64,000 nt of DNA from Eubacterium ruminantium (GTDB lineage: Bacteria; Bacillota; Clostridia; Lachnospirales; Lachnospiraceae): positions 1-64,000 of the forward strand of contig FNUU01000015.1 of assembly GCA_900108205.1 (NCBI GenBank), written 5' to 3'. The translations under genes were made by a program, and so were the position numbers. The first letter of the stretch is position 1; each line of letters starts with the position of its first letter. The notes under the pieces were generated by a model. The model was given only the letters and a program-made list of their open reading frames with translations, made no database searches and had not been told where the DNA came from. Shown here in pieces: positions 1 through 9,052 of the stretch.

Positions 1-1
1 T

Positions 2-2029
2 ATAAATGAGGATAGGGAGTGTTGCGATGCGAGACTTTCTGCTTATGATGATAGTGAAATAGAGGTAGGAGGAAATGTAACAGGAATTATACCTTTTGGG
101 GATGGAAATATAAATATGTCATCAGGAACCATGAACATCGGTGGAAATCTGGAGTTTTATAAAGCCAAGGACTGGAATTGTTGGGATTTTGAGTGCTCTT
201 CAGATTTTTCGATAACGATGCAAGGGGAAAGGTCGCTTGTAATTCAAAATGTTATAGGTCCGAATATGTGTATAGAAAATGCTTCTGAAAGGGAGATAAC
301 ATTTTCTGATAATGTCCGTTTGAATAAACTTATAGGTGAATCTATGACAGTTGATGCAAGTAATTTAAAATTTGGAGCTGAACTAACAGACGATCTTTAT
401 GTGATAGGCGGATTTGAAATTGTTTCCAATATAACATTAGGTGACAATAAACTGAGTGTAAATGGAGATGTTGTTCATTCATATGGTTGCCTTGATATCG
501 GAAAAGGTACATTTGAAACCATTGAAAGTAATTATTATCTTACAAGTAAAGAATACTATGATGATGGAGAAGATGAAGTCGGATATGGAAATATTCAGAT
601 GACAGAAGATGAAGGGAAAATGAATATTGGACTTGATATGGTTATTTATTCATATAGTCAATCAGATTTGGAAGCCGGAACGTTAACTGTTGATAGAGAT
701 TTTATTCAGAAAGCAGCTGACAGGGATAATTTTACTGCTTCAGGTACACACACAACGATTCTTCCGGGTAATTATTTACAGAGAATATCATTTGAATCGT
801 ATCCGGATTCGCATTTTAATAGGCTGATACTTAAAGCAGAAGATTATATGTATGTTTTTAATCCGGAGGAATGTGCAGAGGGTGCAGAACAGTATTGCAG
901 CCATAGCTCAACAATTATTGAAAATGCAAGTAAAGCTACTTGTACTGAAGATGGATATACAGGTGATACAGTGTGTGCAAAATGCAAGTTGCTATTGAGT
1001 AAGGGATCAATTATCAGAGCGGAAGGACATAAACCGGTTGTTGATAAAGGATATGCTGCAACATGTACAAAGGATGGAAAAAAAGACGGTAAACATTGCG
1101 AAAAATGTAATAAGGTTCTTATAGAACAAGCTGTGATCAAAGCGGAAGGACATAAATGGAATGCAGGTAAGGCGACAATCATCGAATCAGGAGCAGATGC
1201 CGGTAAAAATGCAACACTTTATACTTGTACTGTATGTGGAGCAACAAAGTATGAGAATATTGCAGCTAAGAGTATAAAAAACACAACTGTAACATATCAA
1301 AAGACATATACATATACGGGAAGTGTAAAGAAGCCAACAGTTACTGTAAAGGATGGAACCAAGCAGCTTGTGCTTAATAAGGATTATAAGGTTTCATATT
1401 CCAACAATAAAAATGCAGGAACAGGTGTTATAACCATAAGCGGAATTGGGGCATATACAGGAACTGTAAAGAAAACATTTACCATTTCGCCTAGAAATGT
1501 ATCATCAGCAACGGTTACGGGCGTGGTTAACAGAACTTATACCGGTTCAAAACTTACACAAACAGTTTCAGTAACTGTTGGAAATTCTGTTCTTGTTGAA
1601 GGTACAGATTATACAGTGTCATATCTTAATAATCTTAATGTAGGTTCAGCTACAGTCAGAATTAGCGGAAAGGGTAACTATACCGGCACTAAAGATGTTA
1701 CATTTAAGATAATACCAAAGAAAACGGGAATAAAGACGATTACAGCGATTAGCAAAGGATTTAAAGTAACATGGACTGCGGTAAAAACACCTATGTCTGA
1801 AACTAGAGTTTCAGGATATCAGATTCAATATAGTACGAGCAGTACGTTTGCAAGTGATAACGTGTTAAAAACGGTTGCGGGAACAAATGGTTATTTGAAG
1901 GATAATACTTCAATTACGGGACTTAAATCCGGTAAAACATATTATGTCAGAATCAGGACGGTTACCAGAATAAATAATGTTAATTACGCCTCATCATGGA
2001 GTGCGACTAAAACTATTAAGGTAAAATAA
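2..2029 (+). CDS. Large secreted/surface protein, 5' end outside window
   Basis: The reading frame is already open at base 2, so the true start and any signal peptide lie to the left. The visible part begins with a beta-rich, Gly/Asn-rich region (to about nt 840) that may be a solenoid or adhesin stalk. From about nt 890 to 1260 come degenerate repeats with CxxC pairs (CAKC, CEKC, CTVC), of a kind common in Lachnospiraceae extracellular proteins and possibly zinc-binding. Then follow two copies of an Ig-like YTG module (about nt 1270-1490 and 1500-1710; both contain DYxVSYxNNxN and GxGxYTGT) and a C-terminal fibronectin type III-like domain (about nt 1730-2026). No LPXTG motif or membrane anchor is seen at the C-terminus. 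The role is probably adhesion or carbohydrate binding, but the function is inferred only from architecture. Confidence 0.8.
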   Translation: MNEDRECCDARLSAYDDSEIEVGGNVTGIIPFGDGNINMSSGTMNIGGNLEFYKAKDWNCWDFECSSDFSITMQGERSLVIQNVIGPNMCIENASEREITFSDNVRLNKLIGESMTVDASNLKFGAELTDDLYVIGGFEIVSNITLGDNKLSVNGDVVHSYGCLDIGKGTFETIESNYYLTSKEYYDDGEDEVGYGNIQMTEDEGKMNIGLDMVIYSYSQSDLEAGTLTVDRDFIQKAADRDNFTASGTHTTILPGNYLQRISFESYPDSHFNRLILKAEDYMYVFNPEECAEGAEQYCSHSSTIIENASKATCTEDGYTGDTVCAKCKLLLSKGSIIRAEGHKPVVDKGYAATCTKDGKKDGKHCEKCNKVLIEQAVIKAEGHKWNAGKATIIESGADAGKNATLYTCTVCGATKYENIAAKSIKNTTVTYQKTYTYTGSVKKPTVTVKDGTKQLVLNKDYKVSYSNNKNAGTGVITISGIGAYTGTVKKTFTISPRNVSSATVTGVVNRTYTGSKLTQTVSVTVGNSVLVEGTDYTVSYLNNLNVGSATVRISGKGNYTGTKDVTFKIIPKKTGIKTITAISKGFKVTWTAVKTPMSETRVSGYQIQYSTSSTFASDNVLKTVAGTNGYLKDNTSITGLKSGKTYYVRIRTVTRINNVNYASSWSATKTIKVK

Positions 2030-2070
2030 GATAATCTGATAAGTTATGAATTTTTCGTATCAGTGAGTTA

Positions 2071-2119
2071 TCCGGCTAAAGTCATATGGCAGTGATGCTG
2101 CTATACGGCTTTGGCTGGA
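2071..2119 (+). terminator. Long hairpin with G-U pairs followed by a T tract
   Basis: Arms 2071-2093 and 2097-2119 pair over 23 positions around a 3-nt loop (GAT), with five G-U wobbles and one A-C mismatch when read as plus-strand RNA. On the minus strand the wobbles would become C-A mismatches, so the structure suits plus-strand RNA. A T-rich stretch follows (about 2125-2132). It most likely terminates the surface-protein transcript, although it is longer than a usual intrinsic terminator. Confidence 0.6.
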
Positions 2120-2152
2120 TATTAAATTTTTTTGCAGTGAGGCTTAAACTGT

Positions 2153-2773
2153 ATGTGCGGAAGATATTTTATAGATGAATCGGCTGAATTGAAAACTATT
2201 GTAAATGAGATGAAAACCTCGGTTCTTATGAAATTTTGGGAGAATTCATCGCAGGTTGTTACGGAAGGCGAGATACGTCCTACTGATATAGTGCCTGTCA
2301 TAGCATTAAATCGTCGTGGCGAGTCTTCTGTTTTTCCTATGAAATGGGGCTTTGCAGGTAAAACGCTGCTTATAAATGCGAGGGTAGAAACTGCATCAGA
2401 AAAGCCAAGTTTTCGAAATGAATGGCTGTCACATAGATGCGTGATTCCGGCAGCGTATTATTTTGAATGGAGTCATATGACCGGCAAGGATGGAAAAGTA
2501 CATACAGTAGATAAGTATATTATTCAACCCCAAGAAAGTGGTATGACGTGGATCTGTGGCTTGTACAGATTCGAAAATAATCTTCCTGTTTTTGTGATTC
2601 TGACACGTGAACCCGGAGATGAAGTCAGAAAAATACATAACAGAATGCCACTGATCATAGCTAAGGATATGATCGATGAGTGGATCAGGCCGGATGCAGA
2701 TCCCAATATAGTTATTGAAAGAGCATTAACGGATATGGTGTTGGAGAAACAGTCAGAGGTTAAAAATGTTTAA
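2153..2773 (+). CDS. SRAP-family protein (HMCES/YedK type), abasic-site DNA-protein crosslinker
   Basis: The 206-residue protein begins MCGRYF, which after Met removal exposes the catalytic Cys2 of the SOS-response-associated peptidase (SRAP) family. Family members covalently trap abasic sites in single-stranded DNA through Cys2. The other conserved active-site residues are visible: Asn75 in NARVET, Glu105 in YFEW and His162 in IHNRMP, at the positions expected for the family. The length is typical. The start is fixed by the need for Cys2; the upstream GTGAGG is only a modest ribosome binding site. Its stop overlaps the start of the next gene by 8 nt, suggesting translational coupling. No LexA-like box was noticed upstream. 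Confidence 0.93.
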   Translation: MCGRYFIDESAELKTIVNEMKTSVLMKFWENSSQVVTEGEIRPTDIVPVIALNRRGESSVFPMKWGFAGKTLLINARVETASEKPSFRNEWLSHRCVIPAAYYFEWSHMTGKDGKVHTVDKYIIQPQESGMTWICGLYRFENNLPVFVILTREPGDEVRKIHNRMPLIIAKDMIDEWIRPDADPNIVIERALTDMVLEKQSEVKNV

Positions 2774-4217
2774 ATGTGATTATACAAAACTGGAGCTGTC
2801 GTTCAATGAATTTCATGATATTGCAGTAAATGACATGCCTCAATATGGCGAATTCTGTCTGCTGGCATTAAGAGACGGACGTTATACTGCCGGGAAATGG
2901 TATCCAAACGGTGGTAAAGATACAGATAGTGTAAGCGGTAGTTTCAGTCGGGGATCATTTGATTCTGTTGATGTCGGTGAAGTATCAAAATGGCATTCAC
3001 TGGTGTGTTATGATCTTACAAATTGTCTGGAAAATGAGAACGTCAAGTATATAAATAACGGATCTAAAAAAGAAGATGTTTTTTCTGCGACAATAAAGGA
3101 TTTTAAGTCTTTAGAGGATGGAGATTTTCCTAAAAATAAAGAGTATTGTCTTCTGATAATGAAAAATGGCAGGCTATCAGCCGGAAGATGGGATTCGGAT
3201 TATGGCACGAACGATGGATGCTTTATATATGCATCAGCGTTAGCCAGCTATAGTATGGATAAGGTATGGGCATGGGCTGCCCTTAGCTCTGATGATATCT
3301 TTGCCAGGGAAGAAGAGCAGGAAAAAGAGAGAAAACTCGAGGAAGAGCTGAACAGGAATCCTGTTGCCGATCCGGTAAAATTCAAATATGGAACAGATAT
3401 AAATGTATATTACGAAAAAGCACTTGAAAAGCTTCGTTCAGAATTTCCGTGGGCAACTATAGCACAAATGAAAAAGAACATACCGTATGTGATAGTACCT
3501 CGTCACGGGCAGTATGTTTACGGACTGGATAAAGGAACATATAGGGGTTCGAAGGTGATCCAGGAATGGACAGATGGCAGCAGTGCTGACGAATTTATCG
3601 ACTTCCTGTGTGATTATTCGAGAGAAACCGTGAAGAAATCCAACCCGGAAGTTAAATTTAAATATGGTATGGATATTGATGTATATCTGGAGAAAGCATT
3701 TAATAATGTTAAAAAGGATTATCGCTGGCTGGAAAAAAGTATGCTGGAGGAGTCCTGCTGCTATGAAATAAAACAGGTCAACGGTGACTGGGAGTTTGTT
3801 AAAAGATATAATGAAGATGATGATTTTACTATCCAGGATTGCAGCGATGCTGACAGCTTTATAAAAAGAATTGAATATGATTATCAGCAGGCGGCACTCA
3901 GAGCAAATCCGGTTGTGGCTGAATATTCGGTTCCGGGCGGTACTGCTGATTTAAACGGGTGGTATCTGGAAAAGTATATAATATCAAGGCTGCAGACAGG
4001 TGACTACAAGGTATATGTACAGGCAGGAGACCGTACAACCGGAGGCAGCAGAGAAATCTTTATAACACCATACTGTTTTGAGGCAGAATCCTATGAGGAG
4101 TTTTTAGATCGTTATCTGGAAATCGTTCCCGGCAATGCATTTGGAATGAGTAAAGAGTATCTTCTTCCTAATAAGGAATTAAGACAATTTCTGGGATACG
4201 ATCAGAAAAGTCGTTAA
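2766..4217 (+). CDS. Protein of unknown function with two internal duplications
   Basis: This 483-residue protein has no signal peptide or membrane segment and is not recognised. It contains two kinds of internal repeat. The N-terminal half has two copies of a module reading roughly EFCLLALRDGRYTAGKW and EYCLLIMKNGRLSAGRW. The middle has two copies of a module starting VKFKYGTDINVYYEKAL and VKFKYGMDIDVYLEKAF, each followed by a W-containing helix and a Tyr/Asp-rich strand. A charged helical linker (EEEQEKERKLEEEL) separates the halves. The start overlaps the SRAP gene by 8 nt, so the two are probably cotranscribed; whether they are functionally linked is unknown. A bidirectional terminator follows at 4309-4343. 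Confidence 0.8.
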   Translation: MFKCDYTKLELSFNEFHDIAVNDMPQYGEFCLLALRDGRYTAGKWYPNGGKDTDSVSGSFSRGSFDSVDVGEVSKWHSLVCYDLTNCLENENVKYINNGSKKEDVFSATIKDFKSLEDGDFPKNKEYCLLIMKNGRLSAGRWDSDYGTNDGCFIYASALASYSMDKVWAWAALSSDDIFAREEEQEKERKLEEELNRNPVADPVKFKYGTDINVYYEKALEKLRSEFPWATIAQMKKNIPYVIVPRHGQYVYGLDKGTYRGSKVIQEWTDGSSADEFIDFLCDYSRETVKKSNPEVKFKYGMDIDVYLEKAFNNVKKDYRWLEKSMLEESCCYEIKQVNGDWEFVKRYNEDDDFTIQDCSDADSFIKRIEYDYQQAALRANPVVAEYSVPGGTADLNGWYLEKYIISRLQTGDYKVYVQAGDRTTGGSREIFITPYCFEAESYEEFLDRYLEIVPGNAFGMSKEYLLPNKELRQFLGYDQKSR

Positions 4218-4308
4218 ATAATAGCCAGACAAAATATCTGATTGTTTTTGCTGATGGCACGATTTCTGAATGTACACACCGGCGGCATGATGTCTAAACA
4301 ATAAATAC

Positions 4309-4343
4309 AAAAACCGCAGCTGTATGATCGGCTGCGGTTTTTT
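4309..4343. terminator. Bidirectional intrinsic terminator
   Basis: The stem AAAAACCGCAGC / GCTGCGGTTTTTT (4309-4320 and 4331-4343) has A tracts on the left and T tracts on the right. It can therefore end both the plus-strand gene on its left and the minus-strand gene on its right, which converge here. Confidence 0.85.
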
Positions 4344-4407
4344 ACCCCATAAAATTATTTTGTCCCCATAAATGTTATATATATCTTTTATTCTCCGAAA
4401 GAGTTTG

Positions 4408-6102
4408 CTATTTTGTATGAGCCTTTGACTGAGTTTTTGACTGTGTTTTCTTCTGCTCAGCTTCAGCTTTTTTGTATGCTTTACTCATGTCACTGTTAAC
4501 AGTCTTCATAAGTGAATTTGTGGTTGTAAGAAGTTTCTCAACGGTATTAAGTCTGCCTTTTCCCTTGTCAGAGTTTGGACCTTTGAAGATGCCGCTTCTT
4601 TTATCATAGTATTTAACAGCTCTCTTGTTGAGCTCGTTTATCGTTTTGCCACTTACGAAGCCGCTGTTCATTCCGTATTCCTTAATTATTGTCTCGTAAG
4701 CGGTGAGGAGCTTCTTCATATAATCACTAGGCTTCTTGCCTTTATTATATTCAACAAGCTCAGCATAGGTTGTCTGGATTGATTCTATTTTGGCGTCATC
4801 AATATGATAAGTGTTGTTTGAAAGAAAGTGTTCGGAGAAATCCTTATATTTCTTATCCGTTTTCTGCTTTGATGAGCGCTGTTCCATATCTCTTTTGTTT
4901 GCGCTTATTTCTTCCTTTATGGCTGTGCGGTAAGAGTTATAAAACTGTCCTCTCGGAACATGTTTCTCCAGCTGCTTCATAAACTTCGGATCGTTGCGGA
5001 TTTCTTTACGCATGGCATTTACCTGAGTTGTGAACTTGGCGAAATCGATATGCTTACCATCCTCCGTCATGCAATTCTTCAAAAATGTTTTTTTAGCTGC
5101 AGAAGACAAAAGTGTCTGGGTAACGATAAGATCAACGGCGTTCATGTACTCACTGATCTTAAATCTGTCGTCCTGTATCTGCTGTCTTGTTCCGTTCAGA
5201 TAACTAAGCTTCTGCTGACATGCTTCTATAAAATGGTTGTAGCTGATTCTTCCCGATTTACGGTTGGTATTAAAGAAAGGCTGAGGTTCACCATTAAGAT
5301 CATCCCCTGCGTCCATGAGCATTTGAGTATAGTTTTTTATGACCTGACTGAATTTGTTACGCTGGATGAACCCCGGAGTAACTTCCACTTTAAGGTAATT
5401 TACGAAGAAAGGATTATTTTTGTATTCGTTTTTTCTCTTGTCGAGATCCTTCTTGTAATCTTCAGGGTTAAAGAAAATTTTGTCAGGATTCTCCGCCTCA
5501 TCCAGAATCTTATCATTGGTTGCAAAATATTCAGCCATTTTATCGATGAGCTGATCATCATAAAAGACAGCCTTGCGGGATATAATCCTGGTACCAAAGT
5601 ATTTTTTTAAGTCACTTTCAAGCTTATCAAAGTTCAACTCATCAGATATCAATTCTTTTTCGGTATTTTGGAAACCAACCTCGTCAGGGTTATCCTTCAT
5701 ATTCATATCCATATCAATGCTCATGGTTTCATTCAGAGCATTATCATTGGCTATCTTCTTGAACTGCTCGTTCAGGTCTACATTCGGCTCTACGGCATAG
5801 TTAAATGTATATTCATCATTTAGATAGGTCCTTCTAACCTTACTATGGACTTTTTTAAAATCAACCTGTAGTTTCGGACCGTTTTCAAATTCTCCGTTGA
5901 TGACAGTACCATTTGATTCAGGAGCAAGATCTGTTGAGAGTTTTAACTTATACTTTGTATCCTTGACCTTGAGATCATCTTTTAATGCTTCGAGCTCGTT
6001 TTCGTCAAGAGTATCAGCTGCCTCCTCAACATGCTCGATATCAGGAATATCAAGATTGAATAAATCACCTTCGAGTTTGTTGTCGTTGTCTATTTCTTTC
6101 AT
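4408..6102 (-). CDS. Orphan highly charged helical protein
   Basis: The 564-residue product is Lys-, Glu- and Asp-rich, hydrophilic and predicted by eye to be mostly helical, with no signal peptide and no membrane segment. The C-terminus ends in a Lys/Gln/Thr-rich tail with KTQSK repeats. The start at 6102 (MKEIDNDN) was chosen because AAAGGAG lies 8 nt upstream; a longer frame reaching 6156 has no such site. No family is recognised. It forms a single-gene unit between converging and tandem neighbours. A cytoplasmic scaffold or an effector-like protein would fit the composition, but nothing in the sequence decides it. Confidence 0.75.
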   Translation of the reverse strand: MKEIDNDNKLEGDLFNLDIPDIEHVEEAADTLDENELEALKDDLKVKDTKYKLKLSTDLAPESNGTVINGEFENGPKLQVDFKKVHSKVRRTYLNDEYTFNYAVEPNVDLNEQFKKIANDNALNETMSIDMDMNMKDNPDEVGFQNTEKELISDELNFDKLESDLKKYFGTRIISRKAVFYDDQLIDKMAEYFATNDKILDEAENPDKIFFNPEDYKKDLDKRKNEYKNNPFFVNYLKVEVTPGFIQRNKFSQVIKNYTQMLMDAGDDLNGEPQPFFNTNRKSGRISYNHFIEACQQKLSYLNGTRQQIQDDRFKISEYMNAVDLIVTQTLLSSAAKKTFLKNCMTEDGKHIDFAKFTTQVNAMRKEIRNDPKFMKQLEKHVPRGQFYNSYRTAIKEEISANKRDMEQRSSKQKTDKKYKDFSEHFLSNNTYHIDDAKIESIQTTYAELVEYNKGKKPSDYMKKLLTAYETIIKEYGMNSGFVSGKTINELNKRAVKYYDKRSGIFKGPNSDKGKGRLNTVEKLLTTTNSLMKTVNSDMSKAYKKAEAEQKKTQSKTQSKAHTK

Positions 6103-6224
6103 TATTACAGCTCCTTTCGCTATACCGGTTTTCAATGTTTGAGCTGATGATAACATCCGGAGTGCAACAAAAGCGCAACTAAGTCACCTAAGCAGATTGC
6201 AGCTGAAGCATTAATTTTTATTGC

Positions 6225-7013
6225 TTACTCTGACAGATCCTTTTTCATATACTTTACATAGGCGGCGATGATACCTGCAAGCATGAATACCATGCCGGGA
6301 ATAAGGTATTTCATTTCGATACTGTGAGTACTTATAAGGTCTGATCCTTCGGTGTATCCGAATGGTGTGATATATTTCAGAAACTTTGCGTCAGAAGTCA
6401 TATTTGCGATTATATTCAGGAAATAGAATAATGCCGCAAGTCCAATACCGATTCCTACGCCTGACTTTTTGATGAAGGCTGAGATCCCAAAGCAGATTCC
6501 TACAATCTCAAACTGAAGAAGAAGTTGGGCGATGTGGATGAGGTAGATATCCTTCAAAGCCTCCATTTCGCCTGTTATTCCGAGAGAGGCTGTCGTAAAG
6601 ATAAATACAATTACATTCAGCAGGATTATTATTGCAAAGGTGCTTATAAGCTTTTCGGTTATAACCCTTGTTCTGGAAACCGGATGCATAAAGAGAAAGC
6701 TGGCTGTTCGCTCTTTCTCTTCCTTCATAAGTGCAGAGATGCCGACAATTGCCGCAAAAAAAGCACCGCCGATACCAAGGATATTTCCGCTTTCAACTGA
6801 ATAGAATCCCGGAAGAGTTCCGATATCCAGTTTATCCATTCCAAAGGCAGCTGAGAAGCTTCCCATCGATGAAAACATTTCTGTGAATTTTTCAGATTCC
6901 TTTGCAAGATTAGGGTATAAGAAAACTATTACTGCTACAAATATTCCTATTGCGCCGCTCCAGATAAGGAGTGCCATTCGTTGTGATTTTATTTCCTGCT
7001 TAAATATTGTCAT
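6225..7013 (-). CDS. ABC-2 type transporter permease
   Basis: The 262-residue protein has about six hydrophobic segments with a cytoplasmic N-terminus (MTIFKQEIKSQRMALLIW), the layout of an ABC-2 permease that pairs with a separate ATPase. The loop EEKERTASFLFMHPVSRTRV is typical of the family's coupling region. The start at 7013 has an AGGAGGT-like site 7 nt upstream, whereas the longer frame to 7070 lacks one. It is the last gene of a minus-strand operon TetR regulator, ATPase, permease. The substrate cannot be deduced; relatives export drugs, peptides or lipids. The gap to the ATPase gene (7014-7185) holds a dispersed repeat. Confidence 0.88.
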   Translation of the reverse strand: MTIFKQEIKSQRMALLIWSGAIGIFVAVIVFLYPNLAKESEKFTEMFSSMGSFSAAFGMDKLDIGTLPGFYSVESGNILGIGGAFFAAIVGISALMKEEKERTASFLFMHPVSRTRVITEKLISTFAIIILLNVIVFIFTTASLGITGEMEALKDIYLIHIAQLLLQFEIVGICFGISAFIKKSGVGIGIGLAALFYFLNIIANMTSDAKFLKYITPFGYTEGSDLISTHSIEMKYLIPGMVFMLAGIIAAYVKYMKKDLSE

Positions 7014-7078
7014 TATATAAACCTCCATTTGCTTATATATCATTATTGAAAATATTCTCTCTGATATCATCTATGTTG

Positions 7079-7143
7079 TGAGAAGCAAAACCTGCAACTC
7101 ATAATCCTGCGGGACTGATGTCCCTCCGGTATCTTATCATTCT
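7079..7143 (-). repeat. Dispersed intergenic repeat P, copy 3
   Basis: Read on the minus strand this segment matches the two repeat units at 13581-13643 and 13699-13760. It shares a GATAAG start, the block ACCGGAGGGAC, an AGTCCC inverted pair, the block AGGATTATGAG and the ending TTTTGCTTCTCA. It is more diverged than the other two and its long hairpin is imperfect. It lies between two genes of an ABC operon, so it would be transcribed. Confidence 0.7.
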
Positions 7144-7185
7144 TGTAACATTAATTTATAATCTGTATTGATATTTTTTATCAAA

Positions 7186-8100
7186 TTATCGCTGACCCTC
7201 TGCCTGCTTGGTATCATAGTAATTCATAAAGATCTCTTCGAGGCTTGGCTCGGTGATATTCACATTGCGGATGTCCTGATCAATGAGAAATCTGAGAAGT
7301 TCCTTGATATCTCCGTGATAAAGAAAGCTTGTATGCTTTCCGCTTGCGGTACGTTCAACATTATCTATCGCTTCAGCTTTGCATTTTAGCTGTTCGATAT
7401 CACTGTTCGATATTTCACCGGAGATAACCACCTTCTTTGCTCCGGTTTTCTTAAGGTTGCCGACCTTATCTGCAATGATGATCCGTCCGTCTCTTATAAA
7501 GGCTGCCATCCTGCAGTGTTCCTGAACCTCGGAAAGCACATGGGAAGAGAAAAATATAGTAGCACCGCGTTTGTTTTCCTCGGTGAGAATATTGAAAAAT
7601 TCTCTCTGCATGAGAGGATCGAGACCGGAAGTCGGTTCATCAAGTATAAGAAGTTCAGGATGATGCTGAACTGCACAGATGATACCGACTTTTTTTCTGT
7701 TTCCAAGGGAAAGCTCCTCGACTCTTTTGGAGGTATCAAGATCGAGCCGTTCACAGAGCTTTGCAGCTTCACTGTCACAGTTTAAGCCTCGCAGCTTTGC
7801 TGAATAACTGAGGACCTCCTTTACTTTCATACCTTTATAAAAATTTATCTCGGACGGAAGATAACCGGTTCTCTTATGGATTTCATCAATTCCGCTGACT
7901 ATATCTGTGCCAAGTATTCTGGCACTGCCACTTGTTGGTCTGATATATCCCAGTATGGTCCTGATCGTTGTCGATTTGCCGGCTCCGTTTGGCCCGATAA
8001 AACCGTAAAAATCTCCGGTATCTACCGACAGACAGAGTTCTGTAATACCTCTGCTGCTTCCATAATTTTTAGTTAATTTATCTATTTCTATTGCCTTCAT
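7186..8100 (-). CDS. ABC transporter ATP-binding protein
   Basis: This 304-residue ATPase has Walker A GPNGAGKST (residues 36-44), the signature LSLGNRKK near 130-137, Walker B LLILDEP (150-156) followed by TSGLDP, and the switch histidine in SSHVLSE. The C-terminal 80 residues form the extension usual in BcrA/NatA-type ATPases that serve ABC-2 permeases. It hydrolyses ATP to power the neighbouring six-helix permease at the cytoplasmic face. It lies 111 nt downstream of the TetR gene and upstream of the permease. The transported compound is unknown; the TetR partner suggests induction by a toxic compound. Confidence 0.93.
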   Translation of the reverse strand: MKAIEIDKLTKNYGSSRGITELCLSVDTGDFYGFIGPNGAGKSTTIRTILGYIRPTSGSARILGTDIVSGIDEIHKRTGYLPSEINFYKGMKVKEVLSYSAKLRGLNCDSEAAKLCERLDLDTSKRVEELSLGNRKKVGIICAVQHHPELLILDEPTSGLDPLMQREFFNILTEENKRGATIFFSSHVLSEVQEHCRMAAFIRDGRIIIADKVGNLKKTGAKKVVISGEISNSDIEQLKCKAEAIDNVERTASGKHTSFLYHGDIKELLRFLIDQDIRNVNITEPSLEEIFMNYYDTKQAEGQR

Positions 8101-8211
8101 ATATTTTCTCCCATTATATCTGTCTATTCATTGTATGTCGTTATGACTTTTTTATCTTGTAATTCATGTATATCAATTACAGGTTTGGTAACCGAAATAT
8201 ATTGGTTGATA

Positions 8212-8820
8212 TCAGGAACGACTGTATAGTTTCCTCCAGAAATCTACCATTTTTCTGAATTCCTCTGCCATTTTATCAACATCAAAATCATCCTTTTGCA
8301 TTTCATGATAAAGGAAGCCCTCCGAGGCGAGATACATATCCTTGTACATCATTTCAAGGTCGATGCCTTCCTTAAACTGTTTTGGGTCAAGCTCCGGAAT
8401 CATTATGTTTGTCGAAAGCTGTTGAAAAGGTTCAATAATTTTTCGAAGCTCCTCACGTATCTCGTCGTCATCATCGTAGTAAGCCTTCAGCGCAAATCTG
8501 CCCATGTCAGGATATTTATGCATCATATTAAGCTTTATTTCCAGACCCTTACACATCATCTCAAAAATATCTGTTTCCTTGTACACATCTGAAGCTTTAA
8601 GGTGTTCTATTGTTATTTCCTTTACTGTCTGCCACAGGAAGAGAAAAAATTCCTTCTTGTTTTTAAAATAGAAAAAAAGAAGTGACTTACTGATTCCTGC
8701 CTCTGCCGCAATCTCGTTCATAGGGCTTTTTCTGTAAGAATTCTGTGAAAACACACGAAAGCCTGCATTTATTATTCTGTTTTGCTTCTCCTCCGGAAGT
8801 GCATAAAACTTGTTATTCAT
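8212..8820 (-). CDS. TetR-family transcriptional regulator
   Basis: The 202-residue protein has an N-terminal TetR helix-turn-helix (NEIAAEAGISKSLLFFYF, with the following KNKKEFF) and a helical C-terminal ligand domain without recognisable ligand specificity. The start at 8820 (MNNKFYALPEEKQNR) has GGAGG 9 nt upstream; the extension to 8871 would run into the presumed operator. It is the first gene of the operon with the ABC ATPase and permease. Repeated TTGACCG motifs just upstream (8855-8910) are the likely autoregulatory operator. It probably represses its own operon until a transporter substrate binds. Confidence 0.9.
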   Translation of the reverse strand: MNNKFYALPEEKQNRIINAGFRVFSQNSYRKSPMNEIAAEAGISKSLLFFYFKNKKEFFLFLWQTVKEITIEHLKASDVYKETDIFEMMCKGLEIKLNMMHKYPDMGRFALKAYYDDDDEIREELRKIIEPFQQLSTNIMIPELDPKQFKEGIDLEMMYKDMYLASEGFLYHEMQKDDFDVDKMAEEFRKMVDFWRKLYSRS

Positions 8821-8854
8821 CTGATCATTCCTCCGATTGTCTACAGATGATTTG

Positions 8855-8910
8855 TTGACCGGACTAGTCATTGACCGGTTCGGTTAATATGAATATAAAT
8901 CCGTTGACCG
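8855..8910. promoter_or_regulatory. Putative TetR operator cluster
   Basis: Three copies of TTGACCG occur at 8855-8861, 8871-8877 and 8904-8910. The middle copy forms an imperfect inverted repeat with CGGTTAA (8881-8887) across a GTT centre, the expected size for a TetR half-site pair. The palindrome GACTAGTC sits between the first two (8862-8869). The cluster lies directly upstream of the TetR gene start at 8820. Confidence 0.55.
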
Positions 8911-8978
8911 TTTTTGAGAAGACCCTATTTTTACATAAATAACAAAGCTTCAAATTATTTAGTGAAAAGCTTATAATG

Positions 8979-8987
8979 TGATATAAT
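8979..8987 (+). promoter_or_regulatory. Extended -10 promoter for the 9053 gene
   Basis: TGATATAAT is a perfect -10 hexamer (8982-8987) with the TGn extension; no good -35 was found 16-18 nt upstream. It lies about 65 nt before the start at 9053. Confidence 0.5.
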
Positions 8988-9052
8988 CAATGCATATTAA
9001 AAAATGGCCGGACATTACAGGCTTTGCAGATGTACCTTGAAAGGAGCAATCC

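Noticed and set aside
4960..5610. A 216-codon plus-strand frame within the orphan charged protein gene
   Set aside because: Its composition and lack of a ribosome site mark it as a shadow of the minus-strand gene.
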